A stretch of 42,727 nt of DNA from NCBI GenBank assembly GCA_028707695.1, contig JAQWAL010000006.1:1-42727 (forward strand), in the 5' to 3' direction. This DNA comes from Bacteroidales bacterium (GTDB taxonomy: Bacteria; Bacteroidota; Bacteroidia; Bacteroidales; UBA932). Numbering within the stretch: the stretch's first letter is position 1; each line of letters starts with the position of its first letter. The position numbers and the translations under genes were made by a program. Under the pieces are notes generated by a model, which was not told the origin of the DNA, did no database searches, and saw only the letters and a program-made list of their open reading frames with translations. This document shows, in pieces, positions 8,874 to 17,898 of the stretch.

Positions 8874-9908
8874 ATGGCAAAGGAGAGTGAAGAAGTAAAA
8901 CAAAGTGCCGGAATAAGCCCTGAAAAGCTAAAAGCGCTTCAGGCAACGCTGGACAAAATCGAAAAAGATTACGGCAAAGGCACTGTGATGAAGTTGGGAG
9001 AGCAGCCAAAATGGGAAGTATCTACAATTCCTTCGGGGTCAATCACATTGGATTATGCCTTAGGCATAGGAGGTTACCCAAGAGGTCGTGTTGTAGAAAT
9101 CTATGGACCGGAATCAAGTGGTAAGACCACACTTGCGATACATGCAGTGGCAGAGGCCCAAAAAAAGGGAGGCGTAGCAGCAATAATCGATGCAGAGCAC
9201 GCTTTTGACAGGACATATGCAAAGAACCTGGGAGTGGATGTAGATACCCTTTTGATATCCCAGCCGGACAACGGAGAGCAAGCCCTTGAAATCACAGATG
9301 CCCTAATCAGGAGTGGAGCAATAGATGTAATAGTAATAGACTCTGTTGCAGCGCTTACCCCAAAAGCTGAAATTGAGGGAGAGATGGGTGATTCCAAAAT
9401 GGGGCTGCAGGCAAGGCTAATGAGCCAAGCATTAAGGAAACTTACCGCAAACATCAGCCGCACAAACACATGCTGCATCTTTATAAACCAGCTCAGGGAC
9501 AAAATCGGCATCATGTTTGGCAACCCCGAGACCACAACCGGGGGTAACGCGCTAAAATTCTATTCCAGTGTAAGGGTAGATGTCCGCCGCATAACCCAAA
9601 TAAAAGACGGAGAAGATGCCACCGGCAACAGGGTTAGGGCTAAGATTGTGAAAAACAAACTCGCCCCTCCTTTCCGAAAAGCCGAATTTGACATTGTATT
9701 CGGGCAGGGTATATCCAAAATTGGTGAGATCCTTGACCTTGGCGTAGAGTTCAATATTATCAGGAAAAGTGGTTCCTGGTTTAGCTATGGCGACGACAAA
9801 TTGGGTCAGGGGAGAGAAGCTGTCAAACAGATTCTTCTTGACAATCCATCCTTGATGGAAGAGATTGAAACCAAAATTCGCCAGCAACTACTTGAAAACA
9901 AAGATTAA
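8874..9908 (+). CDS. recA: Recombinase RecA
   Basis: The 344-residue protein is a complete RecA. The Walker A motif is GPESSGKT (residues 78-85). Further landmarks are the EHAFD segment, the DNA-binding loop regions around [14 protein letters not shown] and [17 protein letters not shown], and the [20 protein letters not shown] core. It forms ATP-dependent filaments on single-stranded DNA for homologous recombination and SOS signalling. The C-terminal acidic tail is short (LLENKD). It leads the run recA-trpS-dnaG, with trpS starting 16 nt downstream. Confidence 0.98.
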   Translation: MAKESEEVKQSAGISPEKLKALQATLDKIEKDYGKGTVMKLGEQPKWEVSTIPSGSITLDYALGIGGYPRGRVVEIYGPESSGKTTLAIHAVAEAQKKGGVAAIIDAEHAFDRTYAKNLGVDVDTLLISQPDNGEQALEITDALIRSGAIDVIVIDSVAALTPKAEIEGEMGDSKMGLQARLMSQALRKLTANISRTNTCCIFINQLRDKIGIMFGNPETTTGGNALKFYSSVRVDVRRITQIKDGEDATGNRVRAKIVKNKLAPPFRKAEFDIVFGQGISKIGEILDLGVEFNIIRKSGSWFSYGDDKLGQGREAVKQILLDNPSLMEEIETKIRQQLLENKD

Positions 9909-9924
9909 CCACAGTTAATTAAAA

Positions 9925-10932
9925 ATGGAAATTGTATTAAGCGGGATCCGGTCAACCGGACACCTGCATTTGGGAAATTACTACGGAGCATTACGCAACT
10001 ACATAAAGATGCAGGACAAGTACAACTGCTATTTTTTCATAGCAGACCTGCACTCCCTCACCACACACCCTCACCCGGATGATTTTCATGCAGGGGTAAG
10101 GACCATACTTGCAGAATACCTTGCTTCCGGGCTTGATCCGGAAAAGTCTGCAATTTTTGTCCAAAGTGATGTGCCTGAAATCACAGAATTGTACGTTCTG
10201 TTGAACATGATTGCATACAAAGGGGAACTTGAACGCACCACCTCCTTCAAAGACAAAGTGAGGCAAAACCCAGAAAATGTAAATGCCGGCCTTCTTACAT
10301 ATCCGGTACTGATGGCAGCAGATATTTTGATACACAGGGCAAACCTTGTCCCTGTGGGCAAAGACCAGGAACAACATCTGGAAGTTGCACGCCTGTTGGC
10401 AAGAAGGTTCAACACACTATACAATGCAGAGGTTTTCCCAGAGCCACAGGCATTCAATTTTGGCAGTGACCTCATAAAAGTCCCGGGGCTGGATGGCAGT
10501 GGTAAAATGGGAAAAAGCGAAGGCAACGGAGTCTATCTTTTTGATGACGAAAAAACGATCCGGAAAAAAGTCATGAAAGCTGTGACTGACAGCGGCCCAA
10601 CAGAACCAGGCAGTCCTATGTCGGAATCAGTGCAAAACCTGTTCACTCTGCTCAAGATTGTATCTGATACTGCTACAGTAGATCACTTTACCAAAAGTTA
10701 CAACGACTGTTCAATCAGGTATGGAGATCTTAAAAAACAGTTGGCAGAAGATATCTGCAAGCAAACACTACCTATAAAAGCAAGGATAGAAGAGATTTAC
10801 AAAGACGAGGCATATCTGCAAACAGTCGTTAAAAGAGGCACGGAAATGGCTCGCGAAAGTGCACAAGCAACCATGAAGGAGGTAAAGAAAGCAGTTGGCT
10901 TCAAAAGCTTCCTCAAATCAGATGATCAGTAA
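9925..10932 (+). CDS. trpS: Tryptophanyl-tRNA synthetase
   Basis: This 335-residue class I aminoacyl-tRNA synthetase has the N-terminal SGIRSTGHLHLGNYYGAL block containing the HIGH-type signature (HLGN). The KMSKS-type loop appears as GSGKMGKSEGN near residue 195. It charges tRNA-Trp in the cytoplasm. The length is normal for bacterial TrpRS. Its last 11 nt overlap the dnaG start, so the two are probably translated from one message. The recA-trpS spacing of 16 nt suggests one operon, although the functional link is not obvious. Confidence 0.96.
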   Translation: MEIVLSGIRSTGHLHLGNYYGALRNYIKMQDKYNCYFFIADLHSLTTHPHPDDFHAGVRTILAEYLASGLDPEKSAIFVQSDVPEITELYVLLNMIAYKGELERTTSFKDKVRQNPENVNAGLLTYPVLMAADILIHRANLVPVGKDQEQHLEVARLLARRFNTLYNAEVFPEPQAFNFGSDLIKVPGLDGSGKMGKSEGNGVYLFDDEKTIRKKVMKAVTDSGPTEPGSPMSESVQNLFTLLKIVSDTATVDHFTKSYNDCSIRYGDLKKQLAEDICKQTLPIKARIEEIYKDEAYLQTVVKRGTEMARESAQATMKEVKKAVGFKSFLKSDDQ

Positions 10933-12901
10933 GGATACTATAGAACGCATTGTGGATGCTGCCGAAATCGTAGATGTGATCAGCGACTTCGTAGCTTTGA
11001 AAAGAAGGGGAGCAAACTACACGGCTTGCTGCCCTTTTCATCATGAAAAAACCCCATCTTTTTCGGTATCCCCATCCAAAGGAATATTCAAGTGCTTTGG
11101 CTGCGGGAAAGCTGGTAACGCGGTTAACTTCGTGATGGAGCATGAACACATGGGTTATGTGGAGGCCCTTAAATACTTGGGAAGGAAATATGGAATAGAA
11201 GTCCAGGACAAGGACGAGACAGAAGAGGATGCCCGCAACAGGCTCAAATCTGAGTCCATTATGGCTGTCACCCAATTTGCCAGCGAATTCTACCAAAAAT
11301 CCCTATGGGAAACCGATCAGGGGATATCAATAGGACTTGGCTATTTCAAAGGAAGAGGTTTCGACAACGAAATCATAAAGAAATTCTCCCTTGGATGGGC
11401 TCCTTCCGGAAGAGATACCTTAAGCAACGCAGCACTCAAGGCCGGATACAAAAAGGAGTATCTTGTATCTTCCGGGCTATCTGTAGAGAGGGATAGTGGC
11501 AAAGATGTAGCAGACCGTTTTTACGAAAGGGTAATGTTTCCAATACACTCCATTTCCGGAAGGGTAATTGCCTTTGGCGGACGAACTTTAAGGACAGATA
11601 AGGCCATTGCAAAATACATAAATTCTCCCGAAACGGAAATTTATATCAAAAGCAAATCCCTTTACGGCATATTCCAGGCAAAATCATCCATTGCCAAACT
11701 TCAGAAATGCTATTTGGTAGAGGGTTACACAGATGTTATCTCTTTTCACAAAGCCGGCGTAGAAAATGTTGTGGCCTCAAGCGGCACATCCCTTACTACG
11801 GAGCAGATTAGACTAATCAAAAGGTTTGCCCCCGAAGTATCTGTTTTGTACGATGGTGACCCTGCAGGTATAAAAGCTTCCCTCAGAGGTATAGACATGC
11901 TTTTGGAAGAGGGTCTAAGGGTTAAGGTTGTCCTTTTTCCCGAAGGTGAAGATCCGGACTCATTTGCCAACAAAAAAGGTTCGGAGGAATTGAAAAGGTT
12001 CCTGCAAGAATCAGAGGAAGATTTCATTGCCTTCAAAACACGTCTGCTTTCAGGCGAAACAAAAAAAGACCCTCTCAAGAGAGCCCAACTTATTAGTGAG
12101 GTTGTTTCCAGCATTGCTGTTATACCAGATGCCATAAGCAGGGCTGTTTATATAGAAGAGTGCTCCCTCAGGCTGAATATTTCAGAAGAAATCCTGACAG
12201 ATGAAGTCAAGAAAATAAGGAAAAAAAAACAATATGGTGCATACGGGCAACTAGTCGCAGACAAGCCGGAACCTGGTATGCCTCAGTACTTCCCCCCGCT
12301 TGAGACAGGTGAAAAGCTTCCCGGATTTATAACCGAAACATATTGCGAACCCGCCGAAAAAGAACTTTTGTACTACCTTCTTAAATTTGGAGAGTACAAA
12401 TTGTACGGGACCGATAATAGTGACCAAACTGAAGATAACCACGAAAAAATCACGATTTCTGTTTCACAGTTTATATTGAATGAACTGCAAAATGACGAAC
12501 TGGAACTGCATAACCTCATCTACAAAAAAATCTTTGACGAATACTACAAGGTAAGGGAATACGGGCAGGAACACATACAAAAACACTTCATTAACCATAC
12601 TGACCCCGAAATAGTTAATGTTGTCCTTGACCTGCTACATCAAGAACACTCTTTGACTATCAAAATTTTTGTTGAATCAGTGACTCCCGAAGAACAAATG
12701 CTCTCTGTTGTGGTTCCAAAATCCATACTTATCTACAAAGCCAAAATCACCGCAATTGCATACCAAGAAGTTTGCTCTCGTCTGGCAGAAGCAGAAACTG
12801 CAAAAGACTCACAACTGCAAAGTCAACTTTTAGAACAAGTACAAGTATTGATGCATATCCGCAACTCATTTTCAAAAGAGCTCAAAAGGTTGACCATTTA
12901 A
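10922..12901 (+). CDS. dnaG: DNA primase DnaG
   Basis: The start is set at the ATG at 10922, because MISKDTIERIVDAAEIVDVI is the standard DnaG N-terminus; an upstream in-frame ATG (10895) lies inside trpS. The 659-residue product has the CHC2 zinc ribbon (C37, H40, C58, C61), the RNA polymerase core with IAFGGRTL, and the TOPRIM fold (YLVEGYTDVISF, then LYDGDPAGIKA). A C-terminal region likely contacts the DnaB helicase. It makes RNA primers at the replication fork. The gene overlaps trpS by 11 nt. Between dnaG and metG there is a promoter-like sequence. Confidence 0.96.
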   Translation: MISKDTIERIVDAAEIVDVISDFVALKRRGANYTACCPFHHEKTPSFSVSPSKGIFKCFGCGKAGNAVNFVMEHEHMGYVEALKYLGRKYGIEVQDKDETEEDARNRLKSESIMAVTQFASEFYQKSLWETDQGISIGLGYFKGRGFDNEIIKKFSLGWAPSGRDTLSNAALKAGYKKEYLVSSGLSVERDSGKDVADRFYERVMFPIHSISGRVIAFGGRTLRTDKAIAKYINSPETEIYIKSKSLYGIFQAKSSIAKLQKCYLVEGYTDVISFHKAGVENVVASSGTSLTTEQIRLIKRFAPEVSVLYDGDPAGIKASLRGIDMLLEEGLRVKVVLFPEGEDPDSFANKKGSEELKRFLQESEEDFIAFKTRLLSGETKKDPLKRAQLISEVVSSIAVIPDAISRAVYIEECSLRLNISEEILTDEVKKIRKKKQYGAYGQLVADKPEPGMPQYFPPLETGEKLPGFITETYCEPAEKELLYYLLKFGEYKLYGTDNSDQTEDNHEKITISVSQFILNELQNDELELHNLIYKKIFDEYYKVREYGQEHIQKHFINHTDPEIVNVVLDLLHQEHSLTIKIFVESVTPEEQMLSVVVPKSILIYKAKITAIAYQEVCSRLAEAETAKDSQLQSQLLEQVQVLMHIRNSFSKELKRLTI

Positions 12902-12918
12902 CATTTTTTGTAACTTTG
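12889..12918 (+). promoter_or_regulatory. Candidate metG promoter
   Basis: A -7 box TAACTTTG (12911-12918) lies 18 nt after GTTG (12889-12892), close to the Bacteroidota TTTG-N19-TAnnTTTG layout. The metG ATG follows about 43 nt later. The -33 part overlaps the end of dnaG. Confidence 0.5.
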
Positions 12919-12961
12919 TCGCCTATTTGGAAAATCATCTTTATACATAACTCAAATTTTT

Positions 12962-15040
12962 ATGGACAGCAAATTCAAAAGACACCTGGTTACAGCAGCC
13001 CTGCCTTACGCAAACGGCGCAGTACATATTGGACACTTGGCAGGAGTATATGTGCCTGCAGATATCTATTGCCGTTACCTTAGGATGCGGGGCCAGGATG
13101 TCCGTTTTATTTGCGGGTCCGACGAACACGGAGTGCCAATCACCATTAAAGCCAGGCAAAACAACTGCACTCCCCAGGAGATTGTAGATAAATACCACTA
13201 CATCATCAAAGACTCTTTTGAAAGGTTGGGAATAAGCTTTGATATCTACTCCAGGACTAGTTCAAAAATACATCACAAAACTGCATCTGAATTTTTCAAA
13301 AGATTATACGATCAAGGCAATTTCATTGAAAAAGAGAGCGAACAATATTACGACCAGGAAACAGGCCAATTCCTTGCCGACAGATATATAACCGGAACCT
13401 GCCCAAAATGTTCTGCAGAAAATGCATATGGGGACCAATGCGAAAAGTGCGGAAGCACGCTATCTCCAACTGAACTAATAAATCCAAAATCTACCCTAAG
13501 TGGCAACACCCCTGTGATGAAAAAGACTTCTCACTGGTATCTTCCTCTGGATCAATACGAACCATGGCTCAAAAAGTGGATTTTAGAGCAACACAAAGAG
13601 TGGAAGGTAAATGTATATGGCCAATGCAAATCCTGGCTGGACGGGGGCTTGCAACCAAGGGCTGTAAGCCGTGATTTGGATTGGGGAGTACCTGTTCCTG
13701 TTGATGGTGCTCAGGGCAAGGTTTTGTACGTGTGGTTTGATGCCCCAATCGGATACATCTCCAACACTATTGAACTAATGCCAGAAGGTTGGGAAAAATG
13801 GTGGAAAAGTGAAGATACAAAACTAGTCCACTTCATTGGCAAAGACAATATAGTTTTCCACTGTATAGTATTCCCGTCTATGCTCAAAGCTTATGGTGAC
13901 GGATTTATACTGCCCGAGAATGTACCGGCAAATGAATTCCTGAACCTGGAAGGAAATAAAATTTCCACATCCCGCAACTGGGCAGTGTGGCTGCATGAAT
14001 ATCTGGATGAATTTCCCGGAAAAGAAGATGTCCTAAGGTATGTGCTCTGTGCAAATGCTCCGGAAACCAAAGACAACGATTTTACCTGGAAAGATTTCCA
14101 AACCCGCAACAATAGTGAATTGGTAGGTATTTTCGGGAATTTTGTAAACAGGGCCGTAGTGCTTACCCACAAATATTTTGGAGGGGTTGTGCCCGCAACC
14201 AACCAAACGGAAGAAACAGACAACGAAATTCTCAATGCAATTCCATCCATACGCAAAAACATAGAAAACAACCTGGAAACATACCACTTCAGGGAAGCCC
14301 TAAAAGAGGCAATGAATCTGGCAAGGCTTGGCAACAAATACCTTACCGAAACCGAACCATGGAAACTTGCCAAAACAGACATGGACAGGGTTGCCACAAT
14401 CCTGAATGTCTCCCTGCAGATTTGTGCAAACCTGGCGATTGCATTCGAACCATTCCTTCCACACACAACTTCCAAATTAAAGGAGATTCTCAATTTGGAT
14501 ACAACCCGGTGGGAAGAATTTGGCAAAAAAAGCATACTTGAATCTGGACACAAATTGAATGAGGCTAAACTACTGTTCGAAAAAATCGAGGATAGCCAAA
14601 TAGAGTTCCAAATAAACAAATTGAACGCGACCAAGGAGAGCAACGATGCAGCCGGACATGCAGCAAACAAGACTGGAGATTCTGGTGCACCTGCAACTCT
14701 GGCGCCACAAAAAGAGGAGTGCACATTTGACCAATTCATGAATATGGACATCAGGACAGCCACTGTTTTGGAAGCAGAACGAGTACCAAAAACAGACAAG
14801 CTCTTGAAACTAACAATAGATACAGGATTGGACATTCGTACGATTGTTTCTGGGATTGCAGAATACTACTCTGCACAGGAGATGGTTGGCAAACAAATTT
14901 GCATCCTGGCAAACCTGGCCCCAAGGAAAATCAAAGGGATTGAATCCAAAGGTATGATACTAATGGCATCTGAGCAAAATGGCAAGATGAAAATAGTAAC
15001 CCCCGAAGAGAGGCTACAAAACGGAGCATCAATCGGTTGA
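12962..15040 (+). CDS. metG: Methionyl-tRNA synthetase with C-terminal tRNA-binding domain
   Basis: The 692-residue class I synthetase has the HIGH motif in [10 protein letters not shown] near residue 20. A zinc knuckle has four cysteines (C147, C150, C160, C163). The KMSKS-type loop reads KISTSR near residue 333. An anticodon-binding helical domain follows, and after a low-complexity Ala/Gly linker near residue 560 there is a C-terminal Trbp111/EMAP-like domain ([20 protein letters not shown]). That domain binds tRNA and supports dimerisation. It charges initiator and elongator tRNA-Met. The first-position variation in KMSKS is common for MetRS. It converges with the HU-type gene, with only 13 nt between stops. 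Confidence 0.97.
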   Translation: MDSKFKRHLVTAALPYANGAVHIGHLAGVYVPADIYCRYLRMRGQDVRFICGSDEHGVPITIKARQNNCTPQEIVDKYHYIIKDSFERLGISFDIYSRTSSKIHHKTASEFFKRLYDQGNFIEKESEQYYDQETGQFLADRYITGTCPKCSAENAYGDQCEKCGSTLSPTELINPKSTLSGNTPVMKKTSHWYLPLDQYEPWLKKWILEQHKEWKVNVYGQCKSWLDGGLQPRAVSRDLDWGVPVPVDGAQGKVLYVWFDAPIGYISNTIELMPEGWEKWWKSEDTKLVHFIGKDNIVFHCIVFPSMLKAYGDGFILPENVPANEFLNLEGNKISTSRNWAVWLHEYLDEFPGKEDVLRYVLCANAPETKDNDFTWKDFQTRNNSELVGIFGNFVNRAVVLTHKYFGGVVPATNQTEETDNEILNAIPSIRKNIENNLETYHFREALKEAMNLARLGNKYLTETEPWKLAKTDMDRVATILNVSLQICANLAIAFEPFLPHTTSKLKEILNLDTTRWEEFGKKSILESGHKLNEAKLLFEKIEDSQIEFQINKLNATKESNDAAGHAANKTGDSGAPATLAPQKEECTFDQFMNMDIRTATVLEAERVPKTDKLLKLTIDTGLDIRTIVSGIAEYYSAQEMVGKQICILANLAPRKIKGIESKGMILMASEQNGKMKIVTPEERLQNGASIG

Positions 15041-15053
15041 ATTTAATATTATC

Positions 15054-16022
15054 CTACTGCAACTGGTGTAATAATTCCCTCTCCTCTTTTGAGTAGAGCA
15101 GCCACTCCCACATAGGTTTAAGGTCATCCCTGAAAAGATACAAAACAACAATGGCCAAAATAATCAAGAAAATTACTGAAAGTGTAATAACAAAACTTCT
15201 TACGAACTTACTGTTTGCTTTAGTCTCCAGCCTGTCTGTGTCAGCCGGTTTTTTATGGTCAAAGACCTGTTGTTGAGAAACCTCTGGCGCCTGCAATTGC
15301 TCCTGCTCTTGCAAAGGCTCCTGTTCTGGTAAAGGCTCCTGTTCAGGTGAAAAGTCCGCTTCCGGCAATTTGTTGTCCTGATCTTGAGAAGGCCCCTGAC
15401 TGGAAATTTTCCCGTCTTTCACTTCAATCTCCAATTCTTCTTGCTCCTGCTCTTCTGCTTTATTTTGCTCTGTTGCAATAGTTTTAACATCCTTGTTTTG
15501 AGCCTCTTCAGTTTTACCAGCGATATTTTTCACATTATCCCTTTTGAAAAAATTTGATACAGGTTTACCAGTCAACTCCTCAACAATGCCCCTTTTTGGC
15601 ATAATTTTCACACTTACAGGATCAAGCCCAAAGGTTTCCAAATAATTGAACAAATCTTTATCTGCCACAAAAAAATAATTGTTTTGTTCGGTGGCCCTCA
15701 TTGTCCCAAAATCGGGGATACGAATGCTTTTCGATATATTTAGCTCTGCCTTGAGTTTCTTCACAAAGTCCGATATTTCTTCTTTAGCCGCCTCATGACT
15801 CAACCCTTTTACCTTTGCATACTCTTTTTCCAATAATTGATCATTCCAAATTTCACTTGGCCTAAAAAGTATTCTCCTGAAAGGTGGATGAATAACCCTG
15901 GCCCTGTCACTAAACATAGAGGGTGCCATCTCTGCATTGAAACTTCCCATACCAGGTAACGAAACCCTATCGTTCTGCAGAATCAAGGTTTTAAGTATTG
16001 TTGAAATTAGCTCTAAATCCAT
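15054..16022 (-). CDS. HU-CCDC81-like protein with C-terminal membrane anchor
   Basis: ATG at 16022 is preferred over a GTG at 16040, because MDLELISTILKTLILQNDRV fits the family and the upstream TAACTTTG box leaves room for a short leader. The roughly 322-residue protein has two HU-like domains of the Bacteroidota HU-CCDC81 type (about residues 1-60 and 60-140; note LPGMGSFNAE and IRIPDFGTM). A Glu/Gln/Pro-rich linker with short tandem repeats follows, then one transmembrane helix near residues 270-295 and a short basic/acidic tail. Related proteins often carry a C-terminal SPOR peptidoglycan-binding domain; here only about 27 residues follow the membrane helix and no SPOR domain is visible. 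With its N-terminal bulk probably cytoplasmic, it may link the nucleoid or division machinery to the envelope, but that is inference. Confidence 0.75.
   Translation of the reverse strand: MDLELISTILKTLILQNDRVSLPGMGSFNAEMAPSMFSDRARVIHPPFRRILFRPSEIWNDQLLEKEYAKVKGLSHEAAKEEISDFVKKLKAELNISKSIRIPDFGTMRATEQNNYFFVADKDLFNYLETFGLDPVSVKIMPKRGIVEELTGKPVSNFFKRDNVKNIAGKTEEAQNKDVKTIATEQNKAEEQEQEELEIEVKDGKISSQGPSQDQDNKLPEADFSPEQEPLPEQEPLQEQEQLQAPEVSQQQVFDHKKPADTDRLETKANSKFVRSFVITLSVIFLIILAIVVLYLFRDDLKPMWEWLLYSKEERELLHQLQ
15313..15348. repeat. Tandem 18-bp repeat in linker of HU-CCDC81-like gene
   Basis: Two adjacent 18-bp units (15313-15330 and 15331-15348), differing at one base, encode the repeated EPLPEQ/EPEQEP stretch of the linker. 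The number of units may vary between strains through replication slippage. Confidence 0.7.
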
Positions 16023-16041
16023 ATTTTTCTTTGCAATCACA

Positions 16042-16049
16042 CAAAGTTA
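16042..16049 (-). promoter_or_regulatory. Candidate -7 box for the HU-CCDC81-like gene
   Basis: TAACTTTG on the minus strand lies 19 nt upstream of the ATG at 16022. It supports that start over the GTG at 16040, which would sit almost at the transcription start. Confidence 0.5.
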
Positions 16050-16069
16050 AAAAAATTACCATTAAAAGA

Positions 16070-16100
16070 TTTGTAAATTTGATTTTTCGCCTTATATTTG
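16070..16100 (+). promoter_or_regulatory. Promoter of tRNA-Asn
   Basis: TTTG (16070-16073), a 19-nt spacer, and TATATTTG (16093-16100) match the Bacteroidota sigma-70-type consensus exactly in both elements and spacing. The tRNA begins 24 nt after the -7 box. Confidence 0.75.
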
Positions 16101-16123
16101 CAGTCCCAAAACGGAAATAACAC

Positions 16124-16197
16124 TCCTCGTTAGCTCAGTTGGTTAGAGCACCTGACTGTTAATCAGGGGGTCCTAGGTTCAAGTCCTAGACGGGGAG
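16124..16197 (+). tRNA. tRNA-Asn (anticodon GTT)
   Basis: A 74-nt cloverleaf can be folded by eye. The acceptor stem TCCTCGT pairs with ACGGGGA (one G-T pair). The D-arm is GCTC/GAGC and the anticodon stem is CCTGA/TCAGG around loop CTGTTAA, giving anticodon GTT. The T-arm CTAGG/CCTAG closes the loop TTCAAGT, and the discriminator base is G. CCA is not encoded (GCA follows), so it is added after transcription. The gene is monocistronic, with its own promoter and terminator. Confidence 0.97.
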
Positions 16198-16198
16198 C

Positions 16199-16236
16199 AA
16201 AAGAGTTACAGATTTAAACCCTGTAACTCTTTTTTA
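16199..16236 (+). terminator. Rho-independent terminator of tRNA-Asn
   Basis: The arms AAAAGAGTTACAG (16199-16211) and CTGTAACTCTTTT (16221-16233) form a 13-bp stem with a 9-nt loop and a T-run, directly after the tRNA. Confidence 0.88.
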
Positions 16237-16289
16237 TTTGCCATTGGAATGTGCCATTGAACTATGGAGCTTACTGAGTAAATGCAAAG

Positions 16290-16568
16290 CTATTCGTTTT
16301 TTAATTTCACTCGTATCAACACTAGATTGTCTGTATCTTTTAAGCCCGCTGCTATCTTTTTGAATTTCTCAGATACCTTGTGGGCTTTGGCATATTCAAT
16401 GAATGTGAATGCATCAATATGGTTTACCATATAACCGTCTTGGCTAATATATAATAAATTATTCTCGTAGATGTTGCCTTCCAGATCGATAACCCTTAAA
16501 TCATTGATTTCAATCTCTTGTTCACAAGAAATTAAAATCAACGTTAAAATAATAATTAATATCTTCAT
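16290..16568 (-). CDS. Small putative lipoprotein
   Basis: I do not recognise a family. Starting at the ATG at 16568 (others at 16571 and 16580), the protein has 92 residues. It begins with a lipoprotein signal: MKILIIILTLILISC, with a lipobox-like LISC and a cysteine at residue 15. The rest is a small charged domain without known motifs. It would be lipidated and attached to the inner or outer membrane. It lies alone after the tRNA-Asn terminator. The next upstream reading frame on the same strand (16522-16788) overlaps its start. Confidence 0.55.
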   Translation of the reverse strand: MKILIIILTLILISCEQEIEINDLRVIDLEGNIYENNLLYISQDGYMVNHIDAFTFIEYAKAHKVSEKFKKIAAGLKDTDNLVLIRVKLKNE

Positions 16569-16788
16569 CATCACATTCAAAAATTAATCTATGAGATATA
16601 ATTCCAGGGCCCGGTACAAAATAGTGAAATAAGCCAGAAGTTGTACACCCATTTTGGTAAAAGTATGAATCTGGCAAGAATAAAGTTCTTTGGATTGATG
16701 ATATGTTCTCTCTGTAAAGTGCAGACAGTTCTTCCTCCTTGCGTAGGATACAACGTTTCATGGCTGAATATGTGCTTGATTTAGACAT
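16522..16788 (-). CDS. Possible small hypothetical ORF
   Basis: An 88-codon ORF starts MSKSSTYSAMKRCILRKEEE and ends DINYYFNVDFNFL. No family, signal peptide or promoter is recognised. Its last 59 nt overlap the start of the better-supported lipoprotein gene in another frame. It is listed because nothing else occupies 16581-16788, but it may be chance. Confidence 0.25.
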   Translation of the reverse strand: MSKSSTYSAMKRCILRKEEELSALYRENISSIQRTLFLPDSYFYQNGCTTSGLFHYFVPGPGIISHRLIFECDDEDINYYFNVDFNFL

Positions 16789-16998
16789 AATAGCAAGGTT
16801 TGTTGTTGGCGTGCTGTGAGCTTGTTTAAATATGGCCTTGACCTTGTATCTGACTACCTTTTAAACCATTACTCTAACCGTAAAATTGATATATTTAATT
16901 TTTTGTCATGTACTTAGACGCATTCCAAAAAATTCACAACAAATTCGACTAAAAGTTGTTTTTATAATTGATAACCAACAACACCAAATCAAAAAAAC
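16789..16998. other. Non-coding AT-rich gap before aldo/keto reductase
   Basis: No ORF, exact TAnnTTTG box or strong terminator is seen here. A weak hairpin (ACAAC ... GTTGT followed by T-rich sequence, near 16936-16964) is present. The reductase promoter cannot be placed with confidence. Confidence 0.4.
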
Positions 16999-17820
16999 AT
17001 GTCAATTTTAAAAGAAACATATAAGCTGAACAATGGAGTAGAAATTCCAAAGATCGGTTTCGGAACATGGCAAATTCCAAACAAAGACGCATTTGATGCT
17101 GTGACAATGGCCATTGAAAGTGGGTACAGGCACATAGACACTGCTCTCGCATACCAAAATGAAGAAGGGGTAGGAAAAGCAATCAGGGAATCCGGTATCA
17201 AAAGAGAAGAGTTGTTTGTGACAAGCAAGATTCCTGCACAAATCAAAGGATACAAAGAGGCAATGGGAGCTTTTGACCAAACCATCAACAATTTAAAAAC
17301 AGATTATCTGGATTTGTACCTGATACATGCACCATGGCCTTGGGACCACCAGGGCGGCGATTACACAAAACAAAACATTGAAACATGGAAAGCAATGGAA
17401 TATCTTTACAAACAAAAAAAAGTGAGAGCTATTGGTGTATCAAACTTTGCTCCGGGCCACATAAATTCCATTTTAGATAACGGAGAGATAATTCCGGCTG
17501 CCAACCAAATAGCTTTCTATGCAGGCAGAACCCAGGAAAGTATCGTTGCCTACTGCAAGGACAAAGGAATACTTATAGAAGCTTACTCCCCGCTTGCTAC
17601 AGGAAGAGCCCTTCTGGATCCTTTGTTGAATGACTTGGCGGATAAATACAATGTAACGGTAGCACAACTGTTAATCAGATTCACCTTACAAAGAGGCACT
17701 CTGCCATTGCCCAAGACAATGTCAAAAGCAAGAATGACAGAGAATGCAAATGTAAATCATTTTGTAATTTCAGAAAGCGATATGGCTACAATGAACAGTA
17801 TTAAAAACGAGTACAGGTAA
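16999..17820 (+). CDS. Aldo/keto reductase
   Basis: The 273-residue protein matches the single-domain (beta/alpha)8 aldo/keto reductase family, in the bacterial 2,5-diketo-gluconate reductase-like group. The catalytic tetrad is readable: D47 (in HIDTA), Y52, K77 (in VTSKI) and H110 (in YLIHAPWPW). The phosphate-binding C-terminal segment LPKTMSKARMTENA suggests NADPH use. It reduces aldehydes or ketones in the cytoplasm; the substrate is unknown. The gene is monocistronic and ends at a strong hairpin terminator shared with the convergent hydrogenase operon. Confidence 0.93.
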   Translation: MSILKETYKLNNGVEIPKIGFGTWQIPNKDAFDAVTMAIESGYRHIDTALAYQNEEGVGKAIRESGIKREELFVTSKIPAQIKGYKEAMGAFDQTINNLKTDYLDLYLIHAPWPWDHQGGDYTKQNIETWKAMEYLYKQKKVRAIGVSNFAPGHINSILDNGEIIPAANQIAFYAGRTQESIVAYCKDKGILIEAYSPLATGRALLDPLLNDLADKYNVTVAQLLIRFTLQRGTLPLPKTMSKARMTENANVNHFVISESDMATMNSIKNEYR

Positions 17821-17839
17821 TATAACGGGCATCAATAAC

Positions 17840-17870
17840 AAAAGGCCGGGTAAATTTTATCCGGCCTTTT
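17840..17870. terminator. Bidirectional terminator between aldo/keto reductase and hydA
   Basis: AAAAGGCCGG (17840-17849) pairs with CCGGCCTTTT (17861-17870) across an 11-nt loop. A-rich and T-rich flanks on both sides allow termination of both convergent transcripts. Confidence 0.85.
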
Positions 17871-17898
17871 ACATTGGAAATATCAATCAAACCTGGAG

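Noticed and set aside
13891-14835. 314-codon open frame on the minus strand
   Set aside because: It lies entirely antisense to metG, whose motifs and domain order are complete. It has no recognisable domain and no promoter box.
15290-15350. CRISPR-like short repeats
   Set aside because: Only two 18-bp units without spacers are present, in frame within a coding linker, so this is a protein repeat.
16124-16290. tRNA-Asn as an integration site with a duplicated 3' end
   Set aside because: I found no second copy of the tRNA 3' end and no integrase in the window.
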